Part shown: in pieces, positions 25,501 through 31,400 of the stretch
How the letters are laid out: each line of letters starts with the position of its first letter
How positions within the stretch are numbered: position 1 is the first letter of the stretch
NCBI GenBank assembly: GCA_036873755.1
Contig: JAVTVY010016079.1
Span: 1 to 64,000, forward strand
DNA length: 64,000 nucleotides
Direction: 5' to 3'
Source: Hanleya hanleyi
Lineage: Eukaryota; Mollusca; Polyplacophora; Lepidopleurida; Hanleyidae
Notes under the pieces: model-generated
Seen by the model: the letters and a program-made list of their open reading frames with translations, nothing else
Database searches by the model: none
What the model was told of the DNA's origin: nothing
Position numbers and translations under genes: made by a program

Positions 25501-28498
25501 AATATTTTTGATTCATTCCTTTTTTTTTGATGGTTTTTCCAGACTGCATGTAAATAGATTTTGTCGATAAACAAGTGTTCTCTAGTCATTTTCTATGTTG
25601 AGGACAACATTTTCTCAGAGCAGGGAAGTGTGTGATAGTCAGATTTTATCCTATTAATATTGTTTGGCATTGTAATGTGTAGTACATGCCTACATGTGTC
25701 CATGGGTAATGTTTGAGGCAGCTAGCTTTGAAACGGACTATAGTTGACCATGTACTGGTCAAGGAAACTGGTTTTGTCCATTGGTGTGTTAGGGTGTATT
25801 AGGAGATCTATTGTATGCCAAATAATGGGTTCTGCCGGCTTGCTTTTTGCCTTACCTGCACAGGTGTTTCTCTGTACATTTTACCATACCTGTCTTGTCT
25901 TTCTTGAGGAGGGACCTGTGAAGTGTTTTGTGGTGTCTATATTTGTTGGCCGGAATTGTCAACATCTGAGTAACTGCTGCCCTCTTTATGTGTATTTGTG
26001 TCTACCTGTCTACGCCCTCCTCAAGTGTGAATAAATGTACATTTGTGTAAAGAGTCGTTTGCCTGTGTTTATCACGCCCGCCAACCCCTGAGTTTACAAA
26101 TAATTTGTATATTTCATACAGTAATGAATCTATATTCTGTAGTCAATGAGACTCATTGGCTCTGACAAGACACTGTGAGCGGCTCCTCAGTCCTGTTAGT
26201 GTTACTTAAATTTCCGCCAGAGAGCCGATGTCACCGGCTTCTTGACAGCCTTATAATTTATGCATAATTTGCATCATTTATTCCGTCCAGTAATGAATAT
26301 ATTCCGTAAGCAATGAGTTAAAACTGCGAGCCACTCAATTCACATACACCATGTCAATTTCTGCATTGTTTCAATAACAGCATGTTACTGAAGTGATATA
26401 TAAACACTGAATAAAAGTCCTATGATTTTGATTTCTCTTGCTGATCAAGATGTATGAACATGATGAATGCAAAACGGTACCAATAATCTGGCATTCTCAA
26501 TTGTACATTGTAAGAAAAAAAAAATGTTCATATTTTAAACATCAATAGGTTGAACCAAACTTGGCATAATTAGTGTCCTGGGTACAGTTTCAATTTTCAC
26601 TCTCTGTAGTTGAAAATTTATTAAATATTGCAAGTTGAATTGCACCAGCTGGCAGTTATTGGATGTTATGTTAATATTTCCGGTGTATTCCAGGTAGATT
26701 TCCAAGTAATATGCTGTGCCTGGTGATTGTCACTTTGGAACATGGACCTTGCATTTTGAGTTGTGTAATGTATGGTAGTTTTTTTTTCGGCCCTGTTATC
26801 AATCCTTTCGCTAGCTGCTTTATGACGGGAAGAAAACTTCATGGCAGCAGCTTTTTTGTGTGCTAATTTTACAAGATGGAAACATTGATGATGTGACAAC
26901 AGTTGATCCTGACTAATCCATAATTACCAGTGGTACTATGACTTGGTGGAAAACATACCAATCAGAAGTTTTTGCATGGTGAGTATAGGCCTACATGTCA
27001 TTGTTTTATTTTGACAGAAGCTTTGATTGTCAATTGTTCTTAGGACTGCCAGCAGAAGTCTACAAAGAAAACACACACATGTATGATTTAAAGTACTTTA
27101 AAATTTGATATTGTCTCTGCTACAACAAAGGCAATGTTAGAAAGAAAACTGCATTGGAAAGTATTTTTATCATCCACCATGTCAACATAATTGTCAAATG
27201 CAAGGACAATCCATGCCAGCCAATATTAAGGATTGCCCAAAGCTGGGTAGAGTTATCCAATACCAACTACATGTATGGTATATGTAGATCAGTTCATGCA
27301 TTGGCGAAAATGACCTGGATTCTTTCTATTAAATCCCCAACCGCCCATTGTGGCCCATTCATGCACATTCTGTCCTGTCCGTACTTGGTCTGTCATGAAA
27401 CTGCAAGACCAATTGCCAATTGACACACATGTTGTTTGCTCTAAATTTCAGGTAAGATCGATTCACACAAAATTTATAGAGTGAGAAAATTACTGATAAA
27501 GAATTTTTCATATTATTTTTTTATACTTCCCAAACTAATGTTCATATCCATTAGTTAATGTTGTTGCAGGCACACTAGAATTTTAAGTGCTTTTCAATGT
27601 TCTGTGTTCACGGTGGAGTGAGTGATTGAGTGAGTGAATAGGGTTTAACGGCGCTTTCAACATTTTTTCAGCTATATCACGACGGGGAAGGGAAGGGAGG
27701 GGAGGGGGAGGGGCAGGGGTACCTACTTGTAATAGAGTAGATCTAATGCTGCCATTTTATAGTGCTGTCCCACTGAAATATCATGTCGTAGGCAGGCATG
27801 ACACCCCACTCAGTCACATTATACTGACACCAAGCGAACCAGTCCTTGTTCTATCCTCTTAATGCTGAGCGTAAGCGAGGGAGCAACAAGTTCCATTTTT
27901 CAAGTCTTAGGTATGACCCAGCCTGGGATCGAACCCAGTATCTACCGCTTACGAGGCCGACGCTCTAACCATTAGACCACCGCAGTGCGGTGTGTTCACT
28001 GTGGACTTCTGCTGGCAGTCCACCCTAAGAATAATTGTTTTATGGATCTTTATTTATCTATACTTGTTTGTCAAACATGTTATAGCGACATTTCAAATGA
28101 ACAAGGAATATTTTGATATGTGACTTTACTACATTCAAAGAGAACACTGATTTTTTTTCTTTCAAACGAATTTCACATAATTGCCACTGTATCATCCCCA
28201 TAACTATAAACGCTTATATTTTAAACATATTATTATAATAAGAAAAACGGACTGCTATATTTTTGAGTTCATGAGGAAGTAATTTCAGTTTGCTAGCTGA
28301 GTCATCAGTCGTTGACACTCATCTGTCATTACCAGATCACGTGAGCTTCAAAAAGATGGACGAGATTCAGGAAGTAGTAGAAATATGACAGCGACCGTTT
28401 ACCTTTAAGTCATTTTGTGACTGAGAACCTTTTCGTTTTACTAATAACGGCTCTCTCTCAGTCACTTCTTTCTCTTTCGAGGAACTATGCTGGCTCAT
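4376..28498 (-). CDS. CLCN7: ClC-7-type lysosomal chloride/proton exchanger (spliced, 16 exons, C-terminus outside window)
   Basis: Exons on the minus strand, 5' to 3': 28498-28403, 21213-21085, 20411-20346, 19691-19559, 18523-18432, 18151-18008, 16536-16453, 16096-15938, 15277-15167, 14151-14097, 7239-7179, 6974-6836, 6503-6410, 5397-5228, 4748-4697, 4503-4376. They total 1713 nt, keep one frame across every junction and give 571 residues. Visible family marks are an N-terminal acidic dileucine signal (EREPLL), the SLDYD segment, AAGSGI, GK-EGP with the gating glutamate, [18 protein letters not shown] with the proton glutamate, [23 protein letters not shown] and [13 protein letters not shown]. 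ClC-7 exchanges two chlorides for one proton across lysosomal membranes, usually with an OSTM1 partner (family knowledge). Family members are about 800 residues, so roughly 230 residues with the two CBS domains lie past the left edge. One odd residue is GSGIS in place of GSGIP. Confidence 0.92.
4697..4748 (-). CDS. CLCN7: CLCN7 exon 15
   Basis: 52 nt, acceptor TTTCAG, donor CTGG|GTAATA. It encodes [18 protein letters not shown], matching PGKYALMGAAAQLGG of ClC-7. Confidence 0.9.
4965..5220 (-). repeat. SINE-like fragment in CLCN7 intron
   Basis: GAATGAGTGAGTAAGATTCAACGTC at the left resembles the (GTGAGT)n tail and AACG-T core of the SINE at 27618-27990 in the same orientation. No tRNA-like head is clear, so this is probably a truncated relative. 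It ends next to exon 14. Confidence 0.4.
5228..5397 (-). CDS. CLCN7: CLCN7 exon 14 (GxFxP filter segment)
   Basis: 170 nt, acceptor TTACAG, donor TCG|GTATGT. It encodes [30 protein letters not shown] and [25 protein letters not shown] is the third anion-binding motif of the ClC fold. Confidence 0.95.
5462..6126. mobile_element. TTAA-flanked MITE (piggyBac-like target site)
   Basis: The element begins GGTGGTTCATACCT and ends with the inverted form AGGCATGAACCACC. TTAA borders both ends (5458-5461 and 6127-6130), a TTAA target duplication as made by piggyBac-type transposases. The 665-bp interior holds one 130-codon ORF with no recognisable domain. It lies in the intron between CLCN7 exons 13 and 14. 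Confidence 0.65.
6410..6503 (-). CDS. CLCN7: CLCN7 exon 13
   Basis: 94 nt, acceptor TTTTCAG, donor CTG|GTAATG. It encodes [20 protein letters not shown] and [12 protein letters not shown], matching the ClC-7 luminal loop with its CxDGEY and LFHDPPG elements. Confidence 0.9.
6504..6835. other. Intron without recognisable content
   Basis: AT-rich intron between CLCN7 exons 12 and 13 with a short CT-rich run near 6770. Nothing else is seen. Confidence 0.4.
6836..6974 (-). CDS. CLCN7: CLCN7 exon 12
   Basis: 139 nt, acceptor TTGACAG, donor CAG|GTAACA. It encodes [20 protein letters not shown] and [19 protein letters not shown]; the DCQP motif is a ClC-6/7 hallmark. Confidence 0.92.
7179..7239 (-). 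CDS. CLCN7: CLCN7 exon 11
   Basis: 61 nt, acceptor ATCTAG, donor AA|GTGAGT. It encodes [20 protein letters not shown]. Phase is correct on both sides. Confidence 0.88.
7386..7563. repeat. Inverted terminal repeat of element B (downstream end)
   Basis: Starts ATTAAACATTTATAAAC and carries the shared inner part (CCTGCTATTGTATTGCCCA to TTTTTCTTC) that reappears inverted at 13495-13853. Confidence 0.85.
7631..7727. repeat. Internal complementary region of element B
   Basis: ACAATAGCAGGTTTGATTTG... is the reverse complement of the 7386 end; after GTTTAAT the sequence ATTTATTGCTCAAATCTA is the reverse complement of the 13853 end. Confidence 0.85.
7801..8090. repeat. Two tandem 142-bp units in element B 3' region
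   Basis: TTGAACCCGTTAGTAAACCC recurs 142 bp apart (7811 and 7953) and the copies stay close through GGGTATAAGGACCG and CTTCTG. The unit lies between the recombinase and the internal complementary region; no coding role is seen. Confidence 0.8.
8299..9195 (-). pseudogene. Tyrosine recombinase of DIRS element B
   Basis: Three frame-separated pieces: 9195-8884 (core-binding domain, [11 protein letters not shown] and [10 protein letters not shown]), 8939-8502 (catalytic, [15 protein letters not shown] with the box I Arg) and 8544-8299 ([12 protein letters not shown] with HxxR, then [13 protein letters not shown] with the tyrosine). The key catalytic residues are visible although the frame breaks at about 8890 and 8520. 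In DIRS elements the enzyme joins a closed circular DNA to the genome without a target duplication. Confidence 0.85.
9296..9590 (-). pseudogene. C-terminal pol domain of element B
   Basis: [18 protein letters not shown] and [16 protein letters not shown] match the segment that follows RNase H in DIRS-type pol proteins (Y-PP--L---VLQKI, P-WP-QPWFP-L). It is frameshifted relative to the RNase H at about 9590. Confidence 0.65.
9587..10354 (-). pseudogene. RNase H region of element B pol
   Basis: A 255-codon open stretch. [16 protein letters not shown] holds the first catalytic Asp, [15 protein letters not shown] the Glu, [17 protein letters not shown] the second Asp, and [16 protein letters not shown] the closing motif. 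[12 protein letters not shown] follows as in other DIRS/Ngaro pols. Its frame differs from the RT just upstream (break near 10345). Confidence 0.88.
10345..11304 (-). pseudogene. Reverse transcriptase of element B
   Basis: Pieces in two frames: 11304-10802 with [20 protein letters not shown] and, overlapping, [20 protein letters not shown] then [20 protein letters not shown]; then 10859-10345 with [34 protein letters not shown] and the catalytic [10 protein letters not shown]. The layout is that of DIRS reverse transcriptases. At least two frameshifts (near 11130 and 10830) break it. Confidence 0.9.
11222..11809 (-). CDS. Gag C-terminal part of element B (RG-rich tail)
   Basis: 195 codons beginning [20 protein letters not shown], ending in [20 protein letters not shown]. 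The helical first half and the RG-rich basic tail resemble the C-terminal half of DIRS gag-like ORF1 and suggest RNA binding. It sits downstream of the gag N-terminal ORF in another frame. Confidence 0.7.
   Translation of the reverse strand: MKRFQDMFIAIQRITSYTDWFLSTASRLVFDPSICQPKGDVLLSPDHQAYLQGCFYTLNRSNCHVIKASAFSYAALLQSQRKAILRNTKAEVLVSPQNTFIRQPLNSKFLFNNAIQSIMPGIREERTSRLLAAASRHTAPTPTASNQRNRGSAQKTTSWETTSDNFRPFAKSSTTRGRRRGASRGRGRGRGASNK
11888..12256 (-). pseudogene. Gag middle part of element B
   Basis: 122 codons, Ser/Thr/Pro-rich ([29 protein letters not shown]). It follows the SR-rich ORF after a frame break near 12440-12250 and likely belonged to one gag protein; there is no independent domain. 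Confidence 0.5.
12441..13379 (-). CDS. Gag-like ORF1 N-terminal part of element B (Cys-ribbon plus SR-rich domain)
   Basis: 312 codons from ATG at 13379. The N-terminus has CVSC, HSLCFSC and further Cys/Trp residues, then [16 protein letters not shown], a pattern shared with the first ORFs of elements C and D. The C-terminal third is rich in Arg-Ser dipeptides ([19 protein letters not shown]), like the SR domains of splicing factors. Likely a nucleocapsid-type protein; the SR run is unusual enough to note. Confidence 0.75.
   Translation of the reverse strand: MPKTTGNIKRCVSCRQSWSNLDSHSLCFSCKTHLCYRKTTFLECISWSNQAWCDYAQARRGYLLQAAVDVELAPNDRQQAEINLKVDRNINEDMPDCPSPVSPVIPPSGTVRVGHLPGQLLSGITITQPVPTALRTTKGEGNKGKRTKGKRNTLTTEPYQPFVIGEQQNLSSLPTVSSIIVDTATPSNKATTGQTSTGTRTVSPRRSSRTTSRRSRNSCRRSRSSRRRSRSPSRRRCRDYSRSCSPLRDYRNQRRSRSPPRLSLHRSLEPQRTTPTQPRHHHTPVHRDPVLTRRSRSPHRQARSPSRRHRFP
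13495..13853. repeat. Inverted terminal repeat of element B (upstream end)
   Basis: Inverted match to 7386-7563 but interrupted by a 198-bp insertion (13532-13729). It ends TTGAGCAATAAAT at 13853. Confidence 0.85.
13532..13729. mobile_element. Small MITE nested in element B terminal repeat
   Basis: About 198 bp with imperfect inverted ends (AGTCTTTCGTTTTTGA against AGTCATTTGTTTTTGA), flanked by GGCGCAG at 13525-13531 and 13730-13736. The other terminal repeat of B has a single uninterrupted copy of this site, so it is a true insertion. The 7-bp duplication, perhaps 8 with one change, is hAT-like. Confidence 0.75.
14097..14151 (-). CDS. CLCN7: CLCN7 exon 10
   Basis: 55 nt, acceptor CAACAG, donor ATAG|GTAAGA. 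It encodes [13 protein letters not shown], matching the EIPVFIAMG helix start. Its intron to exon 11 was enlarged by DIRS element B. Confidence 0.88.
14152..15166. other. Intron without recognisable content
   Basis: AT-rich CLCN7 intron between exons 9 and 10. No repeat structure or ORF of note is seen. Confidence 0.4.
15167..15277 (-). CDS. CLCN7: CLCN7 exon 9
   Basis: 111 nt (37 codons), acceptor CTTTCAG, donor GAG|GTAAGT. It encodes [12 protein letters not shown] through [11 protein letters not shown], which is close to the ClC-7 luminal segment. Confidence 0.94.
15278..15937. other. Intron without recognisable content
   Basis: CLCN7 intron between exons 8 and 9. An 88-codon minus-strand ORF at 15615-15881 has no recognisable domain. 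Confidence 0.4.
15938..16096 (-). CDS. CLCN7: CLCN7 exon 8 (proton glutamate)
   Basis: 159 nt, acceptor TTTGTAG, donor ATA|GTGAGT. It encodes [40 protein letters not shown] and QALVWRI. The EE pair contains the intracellular proton glutamate that separates ClC exchangers from ClC channels. Confidence 0.95.
16453..16536 (-). CDS. CLCN7: CLCN7 exon 7 (gating glutamate)
   Basis: 84 nt, acceptor ATTACAG, donor AAG|GTAATA. It encodes [20 protein letters not shown] and TTFNIDFK. With the preceding GK it makes the GKEGP motif; its first codon (GAA) is the gating glutamate that governs chloride-proton coupling in ClC exchangers. Confidence 0.93.
16537..18007. repeat. CLCN7 intron with TGAG microsatellite and a 135-bp direct repeat
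   Basis: A (TGAG)n run occupies about 17190-17214. A segment with AAAATAAGGAGAACC, GACATTAGAACCTTGATTTT and CTACTTAGGT occurs at about 17236-17362 and again at about 17612-17740, only slightly diverged. No ORF of note. Confidence 0.6.
18008..18151 (-). CDS. CLCN7: CLCN7 exon 6 (anion selectivity filter)
   Basis: 144 nt, acceptor TTACAG, donor AAG|GTGAGT. It encodes [20 protein letters not shown] onward, then GGLCVGK, which abuts EGP of exon 7. The filter motif GSGIP reads GSGIS here because the codon is TCC rather than CCN. Confidence 0.92.
18432..18523 (-). CDS. CLCN7: CLCN7 exon 5
   Basis: 92 nt, acceptor GTACAG, donor GAG|GTGAGT. It encodes a hydrophobic helix, [20 protein letters not shown] then YGE, which reads on into PVAAGSG of the next exon as in the family. 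Confidence 0.82.
18873..19076. mobile_element. Foldback/MITE-like palindrome
   Basis: Arms of about 80 bp pair across a centre made of two GAGGCCGCAGGCCGAG repeats: TTTCAAATTTCCCAGATAAA and CACCAGTTGGCAC on the left return inverted on the right. It sits in the intron between CLCN7 exons 4 and 5. No target duplication was identified. Confidence 0.65.
19559..19691 (-). CDS. CLCN7: CLCN7 exon 4 (first membrane helix)
   Basis: 133 nt, acceptor CTGCAG. It encodes [20 protein letters not shown], matching ClC-7 helix B, and ends KYSFVKQ plus one base. The donor is a weak GTATCC, chosen because it restores the phase required by the next exon; the exact 3' edge is less certain than the others. Confidence 0.75.
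19827..19966. mobile_element. Short MITE-like palindrome
   Basis: 140 bp with about 55-bp arms: CACTGTTTGACAACGTACTC and CTGTATGGTGGAGAGGCTAG are repeated inverted with few changes around a short AT-rich loop. Intron between CLCN7 exons 3 and 4. Confidence 0.7.
20346..20411 (-). CDS. CLCN7: CLCN7 exon 3 (SLDYD segment)
   Basis: 66 nt, acceptor ATTACAG, donor AAG|GTAAGC. It encodes [20 protein letters not shown] and three more residues. SLDYD followed by an acidic run is characteristic of ClC-6/ClC-7 just before the first membrane helix. Confidence 0.88.
20412..21084. other. Intron without genes; short ATT microsatellite
   Basis: CLCN7 intron between exons 2 and 3. A (TTA)n run lies near 20559-20576; a T10 run near 20900. 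Nothing else is seen. Confidence 0.4.
21085..21213 (-). CDS. CLCN7: CLCN7 exon 2 (cytosolic N-terminus)
   Basis: 129 nt, acceptor TTTTCAG, donor GAA|GTAAGA. It encodes a Ser/Glu-rich hydrophilic stretch ending [10 protein letters not shown], which leads into SLDYD of exon 3, as in the ClC-7 N-terminus. Confidence 0.85.
21535..21657. repeat. Left copy of a repeat flanking the gypsy element
   Basis: CTCATTGGCTCTGGAAAGCC through TTATGCATAATTTTACAT. A diverged copy follows the element at about 26149-26280 (CTCATTGGCTCTGACAAGAC ... TTATGCATAATTTGCATC). The LTR element lies inside what was a two-unit tandem repeat. Confidence 0.6.
21658..22135 (+). repeat. 5' LTR
   Basis: TGTGATAG...TTTACA; nearly the same as 25631-26098, with a few substitutions and small indels. 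Ends with TG/CA as expected. Confidence 0.93.
22136..22160 (+). other. Possible primer-binding site
   Basis: ATGGAGCCTCCAGTG directly follows the LTR. TGG at 22137 is where a tRNA 3' CCA would pair; the tRNA type could not be assigned. Confidence 0.35.
22199..23264 (+). pseudogene. Gypsy reverse transcriptase and RNase H start
   Basis: Reads [27 protein letters not shown], a stop at 22469-22471, then [16 protein letters not shown], the catalytic YLDDIVV near 22642 and [15 protein letters not shown]. RNase H opens with [18 protein letters not shown] and meets a stop at 23264. The N-terminus of pol is absent, so the start drawn here is only the first ATG of the open stretch. Confidence 0.9.
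23265..23460 (+). pseudogene. Gypsy RNase H end, frameshifted
   Basis: After the TGA the same protein continues ([20 protein letters not shown]), then shifts frame near 23345 into a [20 protein letters not shown] stretch and shifts again near 23380-23460. Confidence 0.8.
23460..25501 (+). pseudogene. Gypsy integrase and pol C-terminus
   Basis: The zinc-binding HHCC region is visible ([20 protein letters not shown] and CERC, about 23865-23980). The catalytic core has [17 protein letters not shown] and [10 protein letters not shown], that is D, D and E. A frame break near 24090-24110 separates the first Asp from the rest. The open frame then runs to 25501 and covers a GPY/F-like segment and an acidic Ser-rich tail with no chromodomain seen. 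Confidence 0.85.
25631..26098 (+). repeat. 3' LTR
   Basis: Preceded by a purine-rich CAGAGCAGGGAAGTG that can serve as a polypurine tract. Ends GAGTTTACA at 26098. Confidence 0.93.
27031..28038. mobile_element. Possible foldback element containing a SINE
   Basis: CAATTGTTCTTAGGACTGCC plus AGCAGAAGTCTACA at 27031-27064 is repeated inverted at about 28003-28038, with a 3-bp insertion. The SINE at 27618-27990 lies within it. No transposase is seen. Confidence 0.45.
27618..27990 (-). mobile_element. tRNA-headed SINE with 15-bp target duplication
   Basis: Read on the minus strand, it starts GCGGTGGTCTAATGGTTAGA (A box) and GGTTCGATCCCAG (B box), passes a core with GGAACTTGTTGCTCCCTCGC and ends in a CACTCACTCAATCACTC tail. 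It is flanked by TGTGTTCACGGTGGA (27603-27617) and TGTGTTCACTGTGGA (27991-28005), differing at one base. It lies in CLCN7 intron 1. Confidence 0.85.
28298..28304. promoter_or_regulatory. AP-1/MARE-like site TGAGTCA
   Basis: GCTGAGTCATC contains TGAGTCA and, on the other strand, TGACTCAGC, the AP-1/Maf-type core. It lies 52 bp upstream of the POLR3E start codon. A short motif like this can occur by chance. Confidence 0.25.
28337..28344. promoter_or_regulatory. CLEAR-like palindromic E-box TCACGTGA
   Basis: TCACGTGA lies 12 bp before the POLR3E start codon and 153 bp downstream of the CLCN7 start codon, inside the overlap of the two 5' regions. The core equals the TFEB/MITF-type CLEAR site found near lysosomal genes, and ClC-7 is lysosomal. 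Function is inferred from sequence and position only. Confidence 0.45.
28356..28373 (+). CDS. POLR3E: POLR3E exon 1 (start codon)
   Basis: Encodes only MDEIQE, with AAG-ATG-G start context and donor GAA|GTAGTA. Joined to exon 2 it reads IQE-VDVYLSKS, matching VQEIDVYLAKS of vertebrate RPC5. The exon is very short and its donor is not strong, so the call rests on phase and on the conserved residues across the junction. Confidence 0.7.
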
Positions 28499-31400
28499 GG
28501 CTTCTTCTTTTGCCAAACTCTCACCTTCCCGCCAGGCTCTGGCGAAAAAACCTCAACAATACTCGCCACTACTTCGCGCGCCTTCACTGGAAACAAAGTG
28601 TGCTTCCAAAAGTTGGATTTGTAAATCAAAGTGAAGACGGCAAACTTTTGTGTTTTTCTTCAAACTTGATGTCCTATATTGTAGCGACGGTTGGTTGGTT
28701 AAACTGATATCCACCGTTGACTGGAAGCATCCTCTATCTTCTAAGATAACATAATTTAGTGTTTAAGATTAATTTTTGAGTCAATAGTTTGGTGACATAC
28801 TGTATAACCTGGTCCCCCAGGAAATTTGGAAAATTTGCTCTTCATTTTACACACTTTGGCGCATTTTCAGAGAAGATTTTTTTTATATATACTAATGCCA
28901 TTTAGAAAGTAGGTACCGTAACATTCATATCCAATTATTTTTAGGATGTCACTTTCTTGATAAAGCACAAATACCGGTGCTGGATGGGTCAGTCCCACGT
29001 GCGGGTTCGAGTCTCGCACGACACTGACTCATCCAGCACCAGTAGTTGTGCTTAATCAAGAAAGTGACATCCTAAAAATAATTGGATAAAAAGATTTTCT
29101 TAAAATTTAGTGAAAATTTTAATAATTTCGGCCTTTCTAACTCTTTCAAAGAGGGGGGCAAAAAAGAAAAGAAAGACCCCCCCCCAAAAAAACCCAAACA
29201 ATTAACTAGTTGGTTTCCTTGTGACTCGTCAAGGTATAGGGTCCATGGTTCTACAAAGTAGGGCCCACTGATTTCTTTCATACCATCCATCATTGTCCAT
29301 CGGATGATAGAAAGAGAGAGAGGAGACGGCTTGGTAGCGCGATGTGTATACTGCAGTATAATAATTGTCCAAACATTATTCAACCTGTAATCTTGGACTA
29401 TACACAGGTACAAATAATATAGTTCCAGTTATAATTGAATATTCACAATTTACGGTATGTTCACATGATCCGGACTCGCAAGTCTATGCCACAGGGGCTC
29501 GTTACCGTTGTTAATTGATTAATTAGGTTGATTATAGAGCGGGGATGGTCGAGGTTGTTAATTGGTTTAGGTTGATTATAGGGGGATCGCGGTAGGGAAT
29601 AAATGGATTTATTATAAATGGGATATTCTGTAGTCCGATTCCAGTTTTATCCCTGGTTGTCAAATTTAAGCTACCTTGATTGCATTTGCTTTGGTCATGG
29701 CGGAAACTAGCGATGATCCGCTTATTCATGAAGTGAGCTGTTAATACCTGAGCCTGGTTGTATCAACCAAGGCGAACCATTTGTCACGAGTATAAACAAC
29801 CATATATCTTAATAACTGCCATTTGTTTGCCTTGTCGAACACGTTTTTTACACTGTGTGTAGAAGAGAAAATTATACAACCTCTTTTGGTGTTGGAAATT
29901 GGGATCTTTGTGACTTACATTATGTAAGCACATGCTCCTCCATGTACTAAATGAATTCTTATGTAAAAGCGAGGAAGATATCACTTTTCTCTGACAAGAT
30001 AAATTCAAATAATAAACAGAATACCAACTTTATATATGATACATACGATACTAAAGCGCGACTTGTCAAAGTGGTGGTGGAAATTCCACGGGATGCCGCG
30101 TGTGAGACGACAACGTTGGATCCTCCATATAATACGCCAAGTTGGGGTTTCAGCGGAGGCTATTGTACCATGACAGTTCTGTTTGCACAAGGGCTGAAAT
30201 AGCATGGGCTGAAAATCACAATTTTCCCAATACTTGGAACAAACCACTAATAACATTGAAAGTTATTGGGAAGTATATCTGGTTTATGTTGCAAGGTATG
30301 AAATCTGATTTTCATGAACATAAAGTGGAGAAACAGTGGGTTTCACCCATTATATCCAGCAAAACTGTTAAACTCACTTGAAATTCCAACTTGGCTTATT
30401 ACCCGATATAAAAAATTAAATGAATAAATGTAATTATGTATGTTTCAATGAGTTTGGTGATTGCAAGCTAAATATTATTGATATGCTCGAGTATGCAATG
30501 GAATTGCAATAACTGATATTTGAGTTTCTTCAGGATATTACTAATATAATTATCATTCTATCATTTTCACTCAAATGACATTCTGTCTGTGATGGGATTC
30601 AATCCCATTCTCGCATCCTTTGCCATTACTGCCTGCAAGGGGATTTAACATTCAAGCAGTGTAACTGCCTTACTGGAACTCACTAATTAAAATAGAAATA
30701 AATTATGATAAACAATTAGCTTAGTCTGCCTCAGTATGTAACATATGTGGGCATCTTTTTTATTTTTCATTTGAGAACTGGCTCTTGTTCTTCTGTTCCT
30801 GGGTTTGTGACACCTCAGTCATTTATGGACGAGCTGATCTTTGCTAAGCTCCAATTTTCAAGGCAGAATAATTTGATACAATCCAGAATATTAAACAACC
30901 AACTCTTTGAACATTTTGAAGGGAGGATTAGACTAGTTCAAAAGCTGCAATGTATAGTACATTTATAATAGAATAGGTATTATCTCAACTAAACATCACC
31001 ACATTCCCTAACCCCATACGTTCCATCTAGACTTTAATATCATGCATACAGAGTGCCATCACTAAGCTAAGATGCCCCCTCCCACTCACCAGGCTCTCGG
31101 CACAAACTACCCCCAGTGACAGTCGCTTCTGTCTCTTTATTGTTTATTTGTCTACTTCAGGTAGATGTTTACCTGTCCAAGAGTCTTGCAGACAATTTGT
31201 ATGTATTCCAGGTGAGTAGATAAGAAGACTTATGTAGTAGCATCATGGCAATGTCAAAATGATAGGCTCAACCAATCACTCAGATAATTTGAATTGGTGG
31301 TGTCTGTATTTCAGTTCGTAAAATGTATGGGAATAATGTGCAATCATTACCATCTAGCAATCAGACTTGCTGGTTATGTTAATTTTGATTATGTAGATCT

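Larger units (their letters stand above)
21658..26098 (+). mobile_element. Gypsy/Ty3-type LTR retrotransposon lacking gag and protease
   Basis: Two LTRs of 478 bp (21658-22135) and 468 bp (25631-26098) start TGTGATAGTC and end GAGTTTACA. The internal region is only 3.5 kb: RT begins about 65 bp after the 5' LTR, so gag and protease are missing. RT, RNase H and integrase remain with stops and frameshifts. It sits in CLCN7 intron 1, opposite to the gene's direction. A clean short target duplication was not found. Confidence 0.93.

Noticed and set aside
27930..27990. tRNA gene on the minus strand
   Set aside because: A and B boxes are present but the anticodon stem does not pair well and the sequence continues into a SINE core with a 15-bp target duplication.
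28417..28707. 96-codon plus-strand ORF
   Set aside because: Antisense to CLCN7 exon 1, which has a family match and correct splice phase.
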